In this document: positions 44,001-54,649 of the stretch, piece by piece
Position numbering within the stretch: the first letter of the stretch is position 1
Layout of the letters: every line of letters begins with the position of its first letter
NCBI GenBank assembly: GCA_963575745.1
Contig: CAUYUJ010015260.1
Span: 817,908 to 881,907 of the forward strand
Length of the DNA stretch: 64,000 nt
Reading direction: 5' to 3'
Source of the DNA: Prorocentrum cordatum
Lineage: Eukaryota; Sar; Dinophyceae; Prorocentrales; Prorocentraceae
Translations under genes and position numbers: made by a program
Notes under the pieces: model-generated
The model's database searches: none
Seen by the model: the letters and a program-made list of their open reading frames with translations, nothing else
What the model was told of the DNA's origin: nothing

Positions 44001-44022
44001 TCCGTAGCCATTTTGGCTCAAG
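44001..44022 (+). other. Exact dinoflagellate spliced-leader sequence
   Basis: The 22 bases TCCGTAGCCATTTTGGCTCA plus AG equal the known dinoflagellate spliced leader (first position variable, here T). No SL-RNA gene structure follows (no GT donor, no Sm site seen), so it is the 5' exon copy as present on a mature trans-spliced mRNA. It lies 190 bases upstream of the LINE ORF1 start, which suggests that the element was reverse-transcribed from a trans-spliced transcript. Confidence 0.92.
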
Positions 44023-44211
44023 GCCATTTCGGGAACTCCAACCCCCCGACTCAAGTGGCCAGCGCCCGCCGCGCGCGCGCTCGGGGACAAAGGAGCTCGC
44101 CCGAGCAGTCCTCGGGCTTTCTTTCTTTTGCGAGAACTGCCACACAAGCATTTTGCCTCTGTGTCCGTGTATTGTATACCGTTCCCTTCTAGTAAGAAGG
44201 CTGCAGCAATG

Positions 44212-45340
44212 GGGCGTGGGCCGAAGGCCAGGCGTGCGGGGCGCACGTCGGAGTCATCCAGCCCGTCGAGGCCAACATCGCCGTCGGCGAGAAGATCATC
44301 AGCTACTCCGAGGCGCGCCCGTAGGGAGCATCGGTCGCCCAGCTACTCTCCACCTCGTGATGATCGGAGTAGGAGTGCTGGGGAGGAGTCAGGCTGCCAC
44401 CCACCAGTGTGGATGAAAGATATGATGAATGAAGTTCGTGGAATGAACAACAACATCGCTAAGTTGGAACAGCGCATGCAGCACTATATGATTTCGTTCA
44501 GGAACGCATTGATTGTCCAGGACCAGAACGTGCAGAGAATGAATGAAAGATTGATCGCTGTCGAGGAGAACTCGCAGGACAAGATCACGGCTGCCGTGGC
44601 ACTTGCAGTGCAAGAGAAGATGGAGTCGGGCCAGGTTCAGCTTACAGAGTTGCAAACGCGTTCGGCCCCGTCATCGAACATGAGCACGTCTGACGCGGCC
44701 GAGGAGGGAGGTGAACGTCTCGCCCGCGCTGCTCGTGGGGGGGGGGGGGGGGGCGTTGGGCCTAGTCGTCAGGCTCCATCAGATGCATGCGTTCGCTTCC
44801 TGGGGACATTCCCGAGGCCGTTGCTCAAAAACACCAGGGAGAAGGCTTTCAATGAGACGGTGCTGCCTCGCTACGGCCACCTGCTGAGAGGCGTCACCAC
44901 ATTTTTCCATGGAGTATCCCAGAGCTACAAGATCACCTTCCGGACTGCCGTTGCAGCAAAGACGTTCCAGCAGAGGCAGCGAGGATGGAGGTCACGAGTT
45001 CCTGGATGATCGCACGCACAAATGTGCATCGATTCGCTGTCGTGCAGATTTACCAGTGGATGTGAGAATGCGACAGAGGGCGTTCAACCGCATCTACGAG
45101 CCATTCTTGGCGGAGCTGAGGAAGAGTCCCAAGTGGGGTCCCACTTGCCGCCTGGGAGTGAATGTATTCAAAGGGGTCCTCCTTGTACGTGATGAGGACG
45201 ATGTCTGGGAGATTGTCGCTGCGACGGACAAGTCGAAGGCGGATGTGGAGTTCATCCCGATCCATGAGGAGCTCGCAGAGTGGGGTATCAGCGCTGAGAA
45301 GGCATCCGCCATCATAGAGCAGGTGCGAGCGCAGCTCTGA
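44212..45340 (+). pseudogene. LINE ORF1: RS-rich, coiled-coil, RNA-binding-like protein with frameshift
   Basis: ATG 44,212 opens an Arg/Ser-rich N-terminus (SPSRPTSPSARRSSATPRRA), a helical coiled-coil part (KLEQRMQHYMISFRNALIVQ) and a C-terminal domain (CVRFLGTFPRPLLKNTREKA and FRTAVAAKTF) shaped like the RRM-type fold of LINE ORF1 proteins. Near 44,970 the frame changes. The continuation (EFLDDRTHKCASIRCRADLP to EQVRAQL) ends with TGA at 45,338-45,340. Its role in related elements is to bind the element RNA. A G-run of 16-17 bases at 44,739-44,755 is a likely slippage site but keeps the frame here. Confidence 0.75.
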
Positions 45341-45341
45341 G

Positions 45342-46497
45342 TTGCACAACAAGGGCATCACCGTAGTGACCATAGGGGTGCAGAGCACGGTGGTCAAAGT
45401 GAGGCGGAGGGGTCGCCCCATGAGACCAGCAGTTCTGTTTTTTTCCGCCTCGTTTGGAGGCGATGAGTCATCTGTTAATTCGGATAGCAGCAGCAGCAGG
45501 GACAGCAGCAGTCAATCGTCTTTGCCAGGCAGTCAGTTTCCCTCTCCTCCTCTCCTCTCTCGTCCATACGAAGTGGGTCAACGGCTCAGCGTGCGCTCCT
45601 GGAACGTTCAGACTCTTCTGGGATCGGTATTCACGTGCCAAAATGTCATTCGGGAAAAATGCAGACGTCTGAGAACACTGCTCGACAAAAACGAGGCGGC
45701 GTGCACTCAGGAGCCCCATGGTATTGAAGCAGACCTAGATCAGTTGGAAAAGTCACATAAGCCGTTCGGTTCCTTTTTGCGCGTCCGCCTCTGCTGGTGG
45801 CCTACTGTTCTTCGTCTCGCGACGTCTGCTGGCAAAGCTTACCTCAGTGCAGCTCGAGCCGCTCTGTGCCGGTCGCATTGCCTCTCTCCTTCTCCAAGGT
45901 CCTCATGGGAGTCTCCAGATAATCAATGTGCATGTTGTCCCTGATTGGCAGGAATGGGAGGTCAGGGGGATGTTCGCTGGTATCCATCGTGTTCTTCTTC
46001 CCTCCACGCTCTCGCTCGGTTTCGTCTTGGGAGATTGGATTTGCATGGCAGCAGGGGAATCGCGGCTCCGCGCAGATACTGGCCTGGATGGCCCAGTCGG
46101 CTCGCGGCTGGCTAACCATTTTCTTGCAGCGCTTGGCCAGCTGGGAGAGGTGGTTCAGGAGAGGGACACGCACAGGATCATTCGGCACTTGGAGGGCGCT
46201 GAAGGACCATCCCCCCAAGTATCGTTTGCGCGACTGGACCATATCTATACGACCTCGGCGTCTCAGGATATATTAGATTTGTGCCCGCGTACGGGGGCGT
46301 ACTGGCCAACTGCGGATATCAAGGCCCCCTCAGACCACTGTCCTGCGTTTCTCTCGGTTGCCTCATGGACCCCCTCGGGCACTACCAGGATTCCTAGCTG
46401 GGTTAGCAAACGCGCTCAGTTCAGCATCAAGCTCCAGGAGATTCTCGATCCAGAGGCGTTCTCGGAGGTGCCAGCTACCCGTCTTCTGGAAATTTGA
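45342..46497 (+). pseudogene. LINE AP-like endonuclease domain, frameshifted
   Basis: Domain start RSWNVQTLLG and the glutamate motif ACTQEPHG (about 45,590-45,720) are in one frame. From about 45,850 a second frame continues with LQIINVHV, GDWICM (site of the usual GDxN), RLDHIYTT and the catalytic SDHCPAFLSV, then an in-frame TGA at 46,495-46,497, after which the same frame goes on into the reverse transcriptase. The order and spelling match the exonuclease-endonuclease-phosphatase family used by LINEs to nick target DNA. GDW-I instead of GDW-N may be a disabling change. Confidence 0.8.
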
Positions 46498-49158
46498 GAA
46501 GTTATGAGATTTGCCGCGCAGCGCGTCAAGGACTGGGCGTCTGAAAAGGGGGCCAGATCTGTGGAAGAAAAGCTTGCTTGTATGTTGAGTGTGGTTCGGG
46601 GTGCCCGGGGTGGGGGCCTCCGTGAGATCTCCAAGGGCCTCTATGGGTTTCCCGATCTCTGCAGGCATATTGATCCCCAGGAGTTGTGGTGGACTGACCG
46701 CCCAGGGTTCGACATGCTTTTTGCCGACCTGATGCGCCGGAGCCTTCGTGCCCGCGAAGTCTCTGCTCGAGCGGGGGCCGACGGGGGCGGCGGCGGGGCC
46801 CGTGCCGCGCAAGCTCTTGCCCGCGTCCGTCGGTTTTGTCAGGCCTGGAGGAGATCTGGTCGACAATTGTTTCTCCAGCAGGTGACGGGCGCTGACGGCG
46901 TGGCCCACAGCGATCCAAATGAATGCCCCCGCCTATTGGCTGACTTCTGGAACGGGATCCTTAGTGCGCGCGAGGTGGATAGGCAGATGATTGACTCGCT
47001 GTCGTCAATGATTACGCCGATTCCCGACGACCCACATCAGTATGTCTCTGCCTCTGGTTCGATTTATCCCTGGATTATTCCTGAGGTCGTTTTTGAGGAG
47101 ATCCTGGACAAGAAAACTGATTCGCGCCCTGGGCCGGACGGCATTCCGTACTCTGCGTGGGAAGCATCTGGGGAGATTGGCGCGAGTTGCCTATATGCAG
47201 TCTATCGCGAGCTGGTCGACAACCAGTCTTTGCCGCCCGACTTCAACGACAGTGCGGCAGCTTTCTTACCGAAGGGGAACTCGCAAGAGGGCGAGACCAT
47301 CACCCGTAGCGCTGAAGAAACTAGGCCGCTTTCGCTTTCGAATACGGACAACAAACTAGTGAGTGCAAGCATTGGTTGGACCCTCTCCATGACTGCGAGT
47401 GACCTGGTCCAGGATGCACAGAAAGGCTTCCATAAAGGTAGGCAGATGATTGACCACATAATAGAGGTTGACGCCAACCTGATGCTCGCGCACTCTGTTT
47501 GTGACTGCCGTCGAGCAGGAGCTGCCGTGTTCGACTTGAAGGCTGCCTTCCCCAGTATTAATCATGGTTATATATGGGCGATTTTCCGTGCGCATGGTAT
47601 TCCTGAATTTATTATTAACAGTATCATGGCACTATATGAGAATAGTCGGATGGTCGTCCAGTTCAATAACTCGGATCCGTATTATATTCAACTATGTCGT
47701 GGTATAAAACAGGGGTGCCCGCTCAGTGGTTTACTGTTTAGTCTCTGCTTCGACCCTGTAGTGCGACGGCTGCAGCGTGTCTCGCTTCAAGATGCCGTCA
47801 CGTTTAATGTGTTCGCTGATGACCTTGCTGCGACAGCATCCGATCTGGCGGCGGTTTTGCCGCGCATCTGTAAGATTATGGTGCAAAGTGGGAGGGCTAC
47901 TGGTCTGTCTCTGAAAAGAAGTGCCAGCTCGTCTTCCCTGATGCGGCGACGTGCGCCCAGGCGATCTCTTTATGTAGGGGGGCGGGGATTAGAGTTCATC
48001 GTTTTGTGATTTCCAGGTGTGGGTGGCATCTTGGAGTGGGAGTTGGCATAGATGGTGGGGAAAATCCTGGGATCCCGTCCTGGCCGAGCTGAAAGAACGG
48101 TGTTTGAGGATCAAGTCCCTGGGCCTAGGGCTTTCCAGTAGTATTGCAGCGTGCAACCTGTTCGGGCTGCCCGTCGTTGCGCACGCTGCACAGGTGCATG
48201 TTTTTCCTCCCAGTGCACGGTCGGTGGAAAAGGATGGACTCCAATTACTAACGTGTTCCCCCAGACACAGTTTTCCACCGATGCCCATGTTCAACCTGAA
48301 AATGCTTGGGCACCAAGTGGAAGCTAGGAGGCTGGAAGTATTTGCACGGGCCTGTATGATTCCTACTGCGACCCGTAGCACGTGCTACCATTTCTATTCC
48401 AGGCTGCTAGATCTCTGGGCTGAATCTGATGAGTGCTGTGTAGCATGGCGTTTCATGATCATGACCCAGCACTCAATATTCATGCAGATGAAGGAAGCTT
48501 ATGAGAGTTTGTTTATCGTATTCTTCCCCAGCCAGGTGATACTCCAGCTAATCGAGTACAAGCATATATATCTAAGCAGCTGGTAGTATCCATCCCCATG
48601 CCGCCATTCGCCTCTATCCTTTACCCTCGGATTGCGAAGTGGATCCCTCACTGCCCCATGGAGTACGCTGATCGAGCTTTCATGCGCCTGTATCGTCTGG
48701 GTATGAAACTCCCTTGTTTTGTCGCCACTGCTTGCCTAACAACAATATTTAATTCTTGGAATACGACCAGGCGTTATCGTAGTGGTGCTGTTGGGTGTCG
48801 TTTCGGGTGCCGAGCGATGGGCGGGGATGATATATTACATTATATGGCATGCCCTATTGCTGTTGGTGCTGTGAAACGAGGATATCGACTTCTCCCAGAA
48901 GAATATGGAGTCGACCCATATGCGTTCTTCCTCCCCCACCTCCTCCCCCCGAATCGTGATGAGTTTCTGTCAGCATGCCTGGCCATTGACTGCATGCACT
49001 CTGCCTTTCAGTCTCTTCGGTATTCCTGCTCCGCTCCCTCGCCTGTGCGTGCGGTAGGTCTCATTCGTGCTCGCATCCGAACCCAGGTTCGTCGTTCGAG
49101 GGTTGCCGAAGCACTGGCCAGAGCCGGTGTGGGATCGGCGGGCTCGGGACGGCCGTGA
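46498..49158 (+). pseudogene. LINE reverse transcriptase and C-terminal region, frameshifted
   Basis: The frame 46,498-47,905 shows SRPGPDGIPYSAWEASGEIG, VFDLKAAFPSINHGYIW (motif A Asp), GIKQGCPLSGLLFSLCFDPV and FADDLAATASDLAAV (catalytic FADD). At about 47,915 the frame shifts to SEKKCQLVFPDAATCAQAIS, at about 48,075 to DPVLAELKERCLRIKSLGLG, and after the stop near 48,586 coding-like sequence resumes (48,598-49,158, ending in TGA) with a Cys/His-containing stretch (YRSGAVGCRFGCRAMGGDDI). No RNase H domain is recognisable. Confidence 0.85.
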
Positions 49159-49257
49159 AGTTTATAGCCATCTCCCAGGTGGGCCCCGCGCGCGCCCCTT
49201 GCGCGCGTGCTTGCTCTCTGCGGACGTGGACCTCCCTCTCCCCCCCCTTGAACGCGG

Positions 49258-49355
49258 GTCGCTCCTCCTCCTCCTCCTCCTCCTCCTCCTCCTCCTCCTC
49301 CTCCTCCTGCTCTCCTCCTCCTCCTCCTCCTCCTTCTCCTCCTCCTCCTCCCCAG
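49258..49355 (-). repeat. (CCT)n tract after the LINE
   Basis: About 95 bases of CTC/CCT triplets with a single CTGCTCT interruption. It mirrors the (CCT)n at 43,925-44,000 on the other side of the LINE. Confidence 0.9.
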
Positions 49356-50179
49356 GGCCCCCAGGGCCCCTTCAGTGCCCGTTTTTGTTTGTTGAGAGGG
49401 GGTCGTGGCCTCGCGAGCACAGACCCCCGCTGCGGCTGCGGGTGGCCGCTCCTCGTGGGCGGACGGGCCCAGGTCTTCTTAAGTCGGGCCCGTCCTTCTG
49501 CAGGGGGAATGCTCAAAACCAGTCAAAAAATAGTCCGGGGACGATTTTCTGAGCATGTGTTTGATCATTTTGGCGCGTTCTTGGGGCATGTTATATTTCT
49601 CGTCGAGCATCCCCCTGTATGGGGGGCACGCCCGACTTCAGTCCAAGTCCCGAGCGGGTTCTGCCCGAAGGCGCTTTTTGCTCGCAGTGTGGCGCTGGTT
49701 TCGCCCGCGGGCGCAGCGATCTTCAGAGGATGCGTCCGCGCGGCGTGACCTGCGGCAGGTCAGGATGAGCGCGGTGGTGAAGCGTTGCGGTGTTTGCAGG
49801 AGGCCTTCCCTTCCGGGGAGGGCCGTTGGCTCGAGGGCGCGGGCCTGTCGCATGACGAGAAGTGCCGGGCGCTTCTCGTGAGGGTTCAGTCGGGCCTGCC
49901 ACTCTGCAGGGGAAGTATCAAAAAATAGTAAAAAATCGTAGGGGGACGATGTTGTGACCATGTTGGACAATGCTTGTATTATTGTAGTGGCCTTCGGCCA
50001 GTGCCGCCGATCCGGGGCGCTCCGACTGATGTGATCCTCCTTCGCCCTCGTCCCTCCTCTCTTTTCCATTCCTTCCCCCTTTCATTCCGCATTTATCCAG
50101 TGGCCTTCGGCCTATCCCACCACCGTGCGTGGGTGGTGGGTCAGAGGCCTCATGGACGCTGGTAGGGATATCGTGGTTG

Positions 50180-50350
50180 GCCGGGACCTCTGGGGGCCTC
50201 TTGGAGGCCTCTTGGGGCTTCTTGGGGGCCTCTTGGGCCTCCTGGGGCCACTTGGGGGCCTCTTGGGGGTCTCTTGGGAGTCTCTTGGGGCTTCTTGGGG
50301 GCCTCTTCTGGGCCACTTGGGGCCTCTTGGAGGCTTCTTCGGAGCCTTTT
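50180..50350 (+). repeat. GGCCTCTTGGG array, plus orientation
   Basis: Ten or more units of GGGGCCTCTTGGG/GGCTTCTTGGG with period near 15. Related arrays: 57,330-57,440 (reverse orientation) and 59,540-59,815 (plus orientation). Confidence 0.85.
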
Positions 50351-50920
50351 GGTGCGGGAGGGGTGGCACTCGAGTTCGGAACCCCCTCGGAGGCCACGAT
50401 CCTTGTGAATGGTGTCAAAAAACGCATCCGCCGGAAACTCGCACCCCCCCCCCCACCCCCCTTCCCCGGCAGAGCCACCCCGGCAACCCCCCCGGAGGCT
50501 GAGGCTCAGCTTCGAGGCTGTAGCTGAGACTCCTTCTAACTCACACGCCGGATCGGCGGATTTTTGACTGTTTTTCTATTTTTCTTCCAAAATCCGGCTG
50601 TAGGGGAACATGCCCGACTGAAGACTGGATGCGCGTGAGGTCTTCCCTTGGTGGCGGAAGGGACCGGCGGGGACGCGAGTTAGTCAGGCGACGACGACAA
50701 CGACGACGAGGAGAAGTACGGGGGACTGGCGGCGGGGGGGGGGGCGAATGGAAGATCTGCGCTGGGTTCCGACGATGCTGCCTCCCACGAGCGCGGCGGG
50801 CGCCCTTCACACCCGCGCCGCGTCGGCGGGTGAGCCCCCGGCGGATATTTGGGACAAGTTGATGAAAAGTTGGCAATTATGCGTGTAGGGTGGGGGAGGG
50901 TGTCTCGATAGATCTAGGCC

Positions 50921-51350
50921 TCCAAGATGGGGTCCGAGTAGATAGGGTCGGAGGATCGCGCCGTATCATCGATTCATCGGCGATAGGGCTCCATGTGGGG
51001 CCCGACTTCCTCCGCGCCAGCGTCGCCGATACTCGGGCCGGGCGAAAGGGGGGGATTGGGAAAAAGGGGGTTACGAAATTTGCTGCATGCAGCTGGTTTC
51101 GGTCTCACCGAGAGGCCCATTCTTCGATACATGGCCGCTTCCGGCGCCGGAAGCGGCCTGTATCGAAACCCCCCCCCTTTGCTATCCCCCCCCTTTGCTA
51201 TCCCCCCTTTGCTATCCCCCCCTTTCGCCCGACCCGAGATACACAGCCGACGTCGCTTCTGCATCGCCATTCCACTGCTGATGCGTCGGCGATGCGGCGC
51301 GATCATGCGACGCCACCTCTTCCGAATCCACCACATCTAGAGGGTCTCTA
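50921..51350. mobile_element. GGGTCGGAGGAT element carrying a nested insertion
   Basis: The left end AGGCCTCCAAGATGGGGTCC then GAGTAGATAGGGTCGGAGGA is well kept. The right end (ACCACATCTAGAGGGTCTCT) is eroded. The interior (GCATCGCC, GATGCGTCGGCGATGCGG) is split by a complete TCGGGCCGGGCG element at 51,036-51,234. Confidence 0.7.
51036..51234. mobile_element. TCGGGCCGGGCG inverted-repeat element, nested copy
   Basis: Ends TCGGGCCGGGCGAAAGGGGG and TCGCCCGACCCGA. GATAC occurs immediately before and after it, a 5-bp target duplication. The right part repeats TTTGCTATCCCCCC three times. It lies inside an older element of another family, giving the relative order of insertion. Confidence 0.85.
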
Positions 51351-51664
51351 AAAAGGGAAAGCATGTGTGTGGGGTAGAAGTGGGTGTTTCGATATAGCAC
51401 CTCGGGTCACTGTGCAGTCCGTGGCTATGCTTAAGCATGCTGTTGCACACGCGCACATATACACATACACATGTACATATACACAAATCTGTTTATACAA
51501 ATAGCCTCATGCATATACGTACCACCCCGCAGTTGCGGATAAGGGTGATGGGGGCGGCGAGGACGTCGTCAGTCTGCGAGGCGCTGAGGAAGCCCGCCGC
51601 AATCGCCGAACTTTTGCAAATTATGCATCGAGCCTGCCGCGGGTGCCGACTTTTTCGTTAAAGC

Positions 51665-51918
51665 AATGTGGGTGTGTCGCAGAGTGGGTCGCGGTTGGGT
51701 CGCGGGCCAGTCGCGGGCCGGTCGCGGGCCGGGTCGCGGGGGGGAAGGTCGCGTATCGCGGGTGGATCGCGGGCCGGGTTGCGGGTGGGTCGCGGGGTGG
51801 GTCGCGGAGTGGGTCGCAGGGTCGGTCGCGGGGTGTGTCGCCGAGTGGGTCGCGGAGTGGGTCGCGGGTGGATCGCGGGGTGGGTCGCAGGGTGGGTCGT
51901 AGGGGGGACGACGACAAC

Positions 51919-51992
<74 letters not shown>
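51665..51992 (+). repeat. GTGGGTCGCGG array followed by (CAA)n
   Basis: About 20 units of GGGTCGCGG with spacer changes (51,665-51,903), then 27 near-perfect CAA triplets (51,912-51,992). Confidence 0.9.
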
Positions 51993-51994
<2 letters not shown>

Positions 51995-52504
51995 CATTTA
52001 AGACTGGGGACACTCCGTTCTCACCAGTGCCAGGGTTTTCATAGGAGGCGGGCAATACCCCCACTTTGTGGGGGGGCCGGTTCAAGCTCTACCAAGTTTC
52101 CAAACGACTCTTCGCCACCACCCACACCCAGCTTCCCGCCCTATGACGTTCGGACACTTCACTTCGTGGCCTGCGGACGACCTTGGCTACTACACTGGCG
52201 CATGGTTACAATGACTTCTTGTGGTAACATCTTGTGGAAACTAGCTTAGTATACGACTTATACCCCTGTTCCAACAATGGGCACGTGTACCGTTTTCCGA
52301 CGTTTTAACGTTTCTGTACCACACAAGCCAAGACCCTTATTTTGACTGGTATCACGTGCGTGGCGCCAGCATACCACAGGACTTGTTTCCGTTGTTGTGA
52401 GACGATATATGCTCATTCTTGTTCTGTGGTTCTCGTTCCGGCCTCAATGTGCAATACTGGCTCACTCGTCGACGAAATACACGTGACTACCTCTCTCTGG
52501 TTGG

Positions 52505-52765
52505 AGGTCCTGATGGTTGTGGTTGTCCCGATAATTGTCGCGATGAGTGTCCCGATGATTGTCCCGATTGTTGTTCCGATGGTTCTCCCGATGGTTGCCC
52601 CGATGGTGGTCCCGATCGTTGTCCCGATGGATGTCCCGATGGTTGTCCCGATGGTTGTCCTGATGGTTGTGGTTGTCCCGATCGTTGTCCCGATGGTTGT
52701 CCCCATGGTTGCCGCGATGGTTGTTCCGATGGTGGTCCCGATGGTTGTCCCCATGGGTGCCCCGC
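52505..52765 (+). repeat. 12-bp array GATGGTTGTCCC
   Basis: Roughly 20 units of 12 bp. One frame reads as repeating DGCP. It lies just past the 3' end of the minus-strand gene at 52,837, so it is probably non-coding, although the length is a multiple of three. Confidence 0.85.
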
Positions 52766-52836
52766 CGGAGGAGGAGGAGGAGGAGGAGGAGCAGCAGGAC
52801 AAGGCGAGGCGGACGCATACGTGCTCTGGAAGCATA

Positions 52837-53981
52837 CTAAAGAGACGAGTCTGTGTGCTCATCGTCTTCTGGCACGCGCCTGTCCCTAATGGCACGCATC
52901 GGGCGCAATACTGCAAGCTGCGCTCCTGGCGCCCATACATCAGGGGCCAAGTGTCCCAGCATGGTGCCGATACGCCTCCTCGCGGACACATCGCCCGTGC
53001 GTCCGTGGGGCGCCAATACCGCCAGGACGCCCTGGACATGCGCCGGCATACCCAGATCCACACGGTAATCCATGACATTCCCATACTCGGACTGCCCGAA
53101 AGAACGCCATACAGGCATGTGCCACCAATGATCCTGCTTCGGGAACAAGGTGATACCATCCTTGACGTCGTGGGAGGCATTCCACAGAGCCATACATGGC
53201 GGCTCCATGCCCATGGATGCCGTGTGTGTTGCCACAAATACATCCAGGCTCGCCATGCGCCTGTATGACAGACCTGATACCACCTCGGAATGCACGTGAA
53301 TACGCAGGAGCTGCAACAGCCTGCGCAAGCCAGCATACACCCAGCCGCCGGGTCGGACGAATACGTGCGAACTCCAGTTCGCTATACCAGCTTGGGTGCA
53401 CAGCCGATTGAATACTTCCGCAAGTGTGCCCAGATACTGCGCGGCTGGATCTTTGAAACCATCAAAGTTGCCGAATACCAAGCCAGGGTAGAAGTATACA
53501 GCGAACGCCATCCACTCTGGGGTCTCGATGCCTCCCATACGCCGCTGGTTCTCGACCATACCGTTCTCCTTTGAACGGCGCGTGCTCTCCGCGGTCGACA
53601 CACACAGGCATACACCCGTGAGTCCCTGCCACATACACGGAAAATACACTGCGGTCGCGAACCACGTGGTCTCGCGCAGCACCTTTCAGGAGAGAAAAAA
53701 GTACCAATACCACCAGCTAAGGGGGTGGCCGCGCCTTCCCCTCGAGCTGGTGGCACCTCGTTCCAGGCACTCTCTGGAGGCATGCCCGGAAGGAACCACC
53801 AGCTCGAAGAGTGAGCGGCCACCCCCCTAGCTATGTGGTACTGTTGTCTATCCTGAGGCATGAGCCATTGGAATACCAATCCGTCCCCGCCGGGTGGCAC
53901 AGACCAGCGCCTCATACCCTCGGCCACCTCCTCGTTGGATGGGATATACTCCCCAGTCTGTTCGTCCCACTGCCCTGCCAT
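52837..53981 (-). CDS. Unknown minus-strand gene, two exons, GTAT-rich
   Basis: Exon a: 53,981-53,853 (MAGQWDEQTGEYIPSNEEVA to FQWLMPQ). Exon b: 53,682-52,837 (VLRETTWFATAVYFPCMWQG to the stop). The GA...AG intron between them keeps the frame and gives 324 residues. The upstream frame stays open to 54,122, so an earlier exon or start is possible. The protein is rich in Trp, Tyr, Met and His (DHWWHMPVW, YRVDLGMPAH), with a Leu-rich helix (GLRRLLQLLRIHVHSEV). No family recognised. The sense strand carries GTAT about every 30 bases. Confidence 0.6.
53683..53852 (-). other. Intron built around a nested hairpin
   Basis: On the minus strand it runs from CAG|GATAGACAACAG to CTCCTGAAAG|G. The core (53,701-53,841) is an inverted repeat: outer arms GTACCAATACCACCAGCTAA with GGGGGTGGCCGC, and GCGGCCACCCCCCTAGCTAT with GTGGTAC; inner arms GAGCTGGTGG and CCACCAGCTC. 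Length 170 bp, almost equal to the hairpin intron at 30,314-30,485 (172 bp), but the sequence differs. Confidence 0.6.
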
Positions 53982-54162
53982 TGCCAACAATACGGACGCG
54001 CGTGCAAATATGGAAAGAGATACGAAAAGCAATATACGACTGGAGCCCCAATGGCTAAGGCACACACATAATGCTGTGGGAAAGTGCCAAAGTCCATACG
54101 AACGGAAACGAAGCACATACATGCGTCAAACTGATCAGACAACTCAATCTCACAAGCAGGTG

Positions 54163-54610
54163 AGGTTGATGGCGGCTCCTGTTTCAAAACAAGAGTTCCC
54201 GATGAGGCACTCTGGAGGGACCCAAGGGGAGGCGCCGTGAGAGGCGGGGCCCGAGGCCTCTGGGGGCTGGGGTGGGCCAGGGGGATAAGGTTGAGGGAGG
54301 CCTGTTTCAAAACGGGGTTCTCGCTTGAGTTCCCGATGGGGCGCTCTGGAGGGACCCGAGGAGAGGCGCCGTGAGAGGCGGGGCCCGAGGCCTCTAGGGG
54401 CTGGGGGGGGCCAGAGAGGGCACGGAGGATTAGGTTGAGGGGGGCTCCTGTTTCAAAACAGTGCTCTCGCTTGAGTTCCCGATGGGGCGCACTGGAGGGA
54501 CCCGAAGGGGGGCGCCGTGAGAGGCGGGGCCCGCGGCCTCTAGGGGCTGGGGGGGACCAGAGAGGGAGGATGAGGTTGAGGGCGGCTCGTGTTTCAAAAC
54601 GGGATTCTCA
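54163..54610 (+). repeat. Tandem ~125-145-bp repeat, three copies plus a partial
   Basis: Units begin near 54,163, 54,288 and 54,432 (partial at 54,570). Shared parts: AGGTTGAGGG, CTCCTGTTTCAAAAC, GAGTTCCCGATGGGGCGCTC, TGGAGGGACCCGA, GGCGCCGTGAGAGGCGGGGC and CGAGGCCTCTAGGGGCTGGG. Confidence 0.85.
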
Positions 54611-54649
54611 CACTGATAGGACAACTCACACTCACAAGCAGGTTAGTCA

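Larger units (their letters stand above)
44001..49257 (+). mobile_element. LINE retrotransposon, near full length, degenerate
   Basis: Order: spliced leader, short leader, ORF1 (44,212-45,340), AP-type endonuclease (about 45,590-46,480), reverse transcriptase (about 46,700-48,050) and a C-terminal region to 49,158. Both borders touch (CCT)n tracts. At least five frame breaks and one in-frame stop show that the copy is dead or poorly assembled. No poly(A) tail is visible at the right border. Confidence 0.88.
49356..52836. other. Repeat-rich spacer, no convincing gene
   Basis: It holds two related segments with CTGCAGGGG and a GGGGACGAT core (49,497-49,570 and 49,900-49,975), a GGCCTCTTGGG array (50,180-50,350), nested small inverted-repeat elements (50,921-51,350), GGTCGCGG units (51,665-51,900), (CAA)n (51,912-51,992) and a 12-bp array (52,505-52,765). 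Confidence 0.6.

Noticed and set aside
44001-44022. Spliced-leader RNA gene
   Set aside because: Only the exon part is present; there is no GT donor after AAG and no snRNA-like intron part, so a relic on a retrotransposed mRNA fits better.
51643-52249. Frames with poly-Asn or poly-Gln and WVAGWVAEW repeats
   Set aside because: Direct translation of the GGTCGCGG and (CAA)n arrays.
52419-52889. Cys-rich DGCP repeat protein on the plus strand
   Set aside because: It is the 12-bp array read in one frame; no start context and the rest of the frame is antisense to the unknown gene at 52.8 kb.
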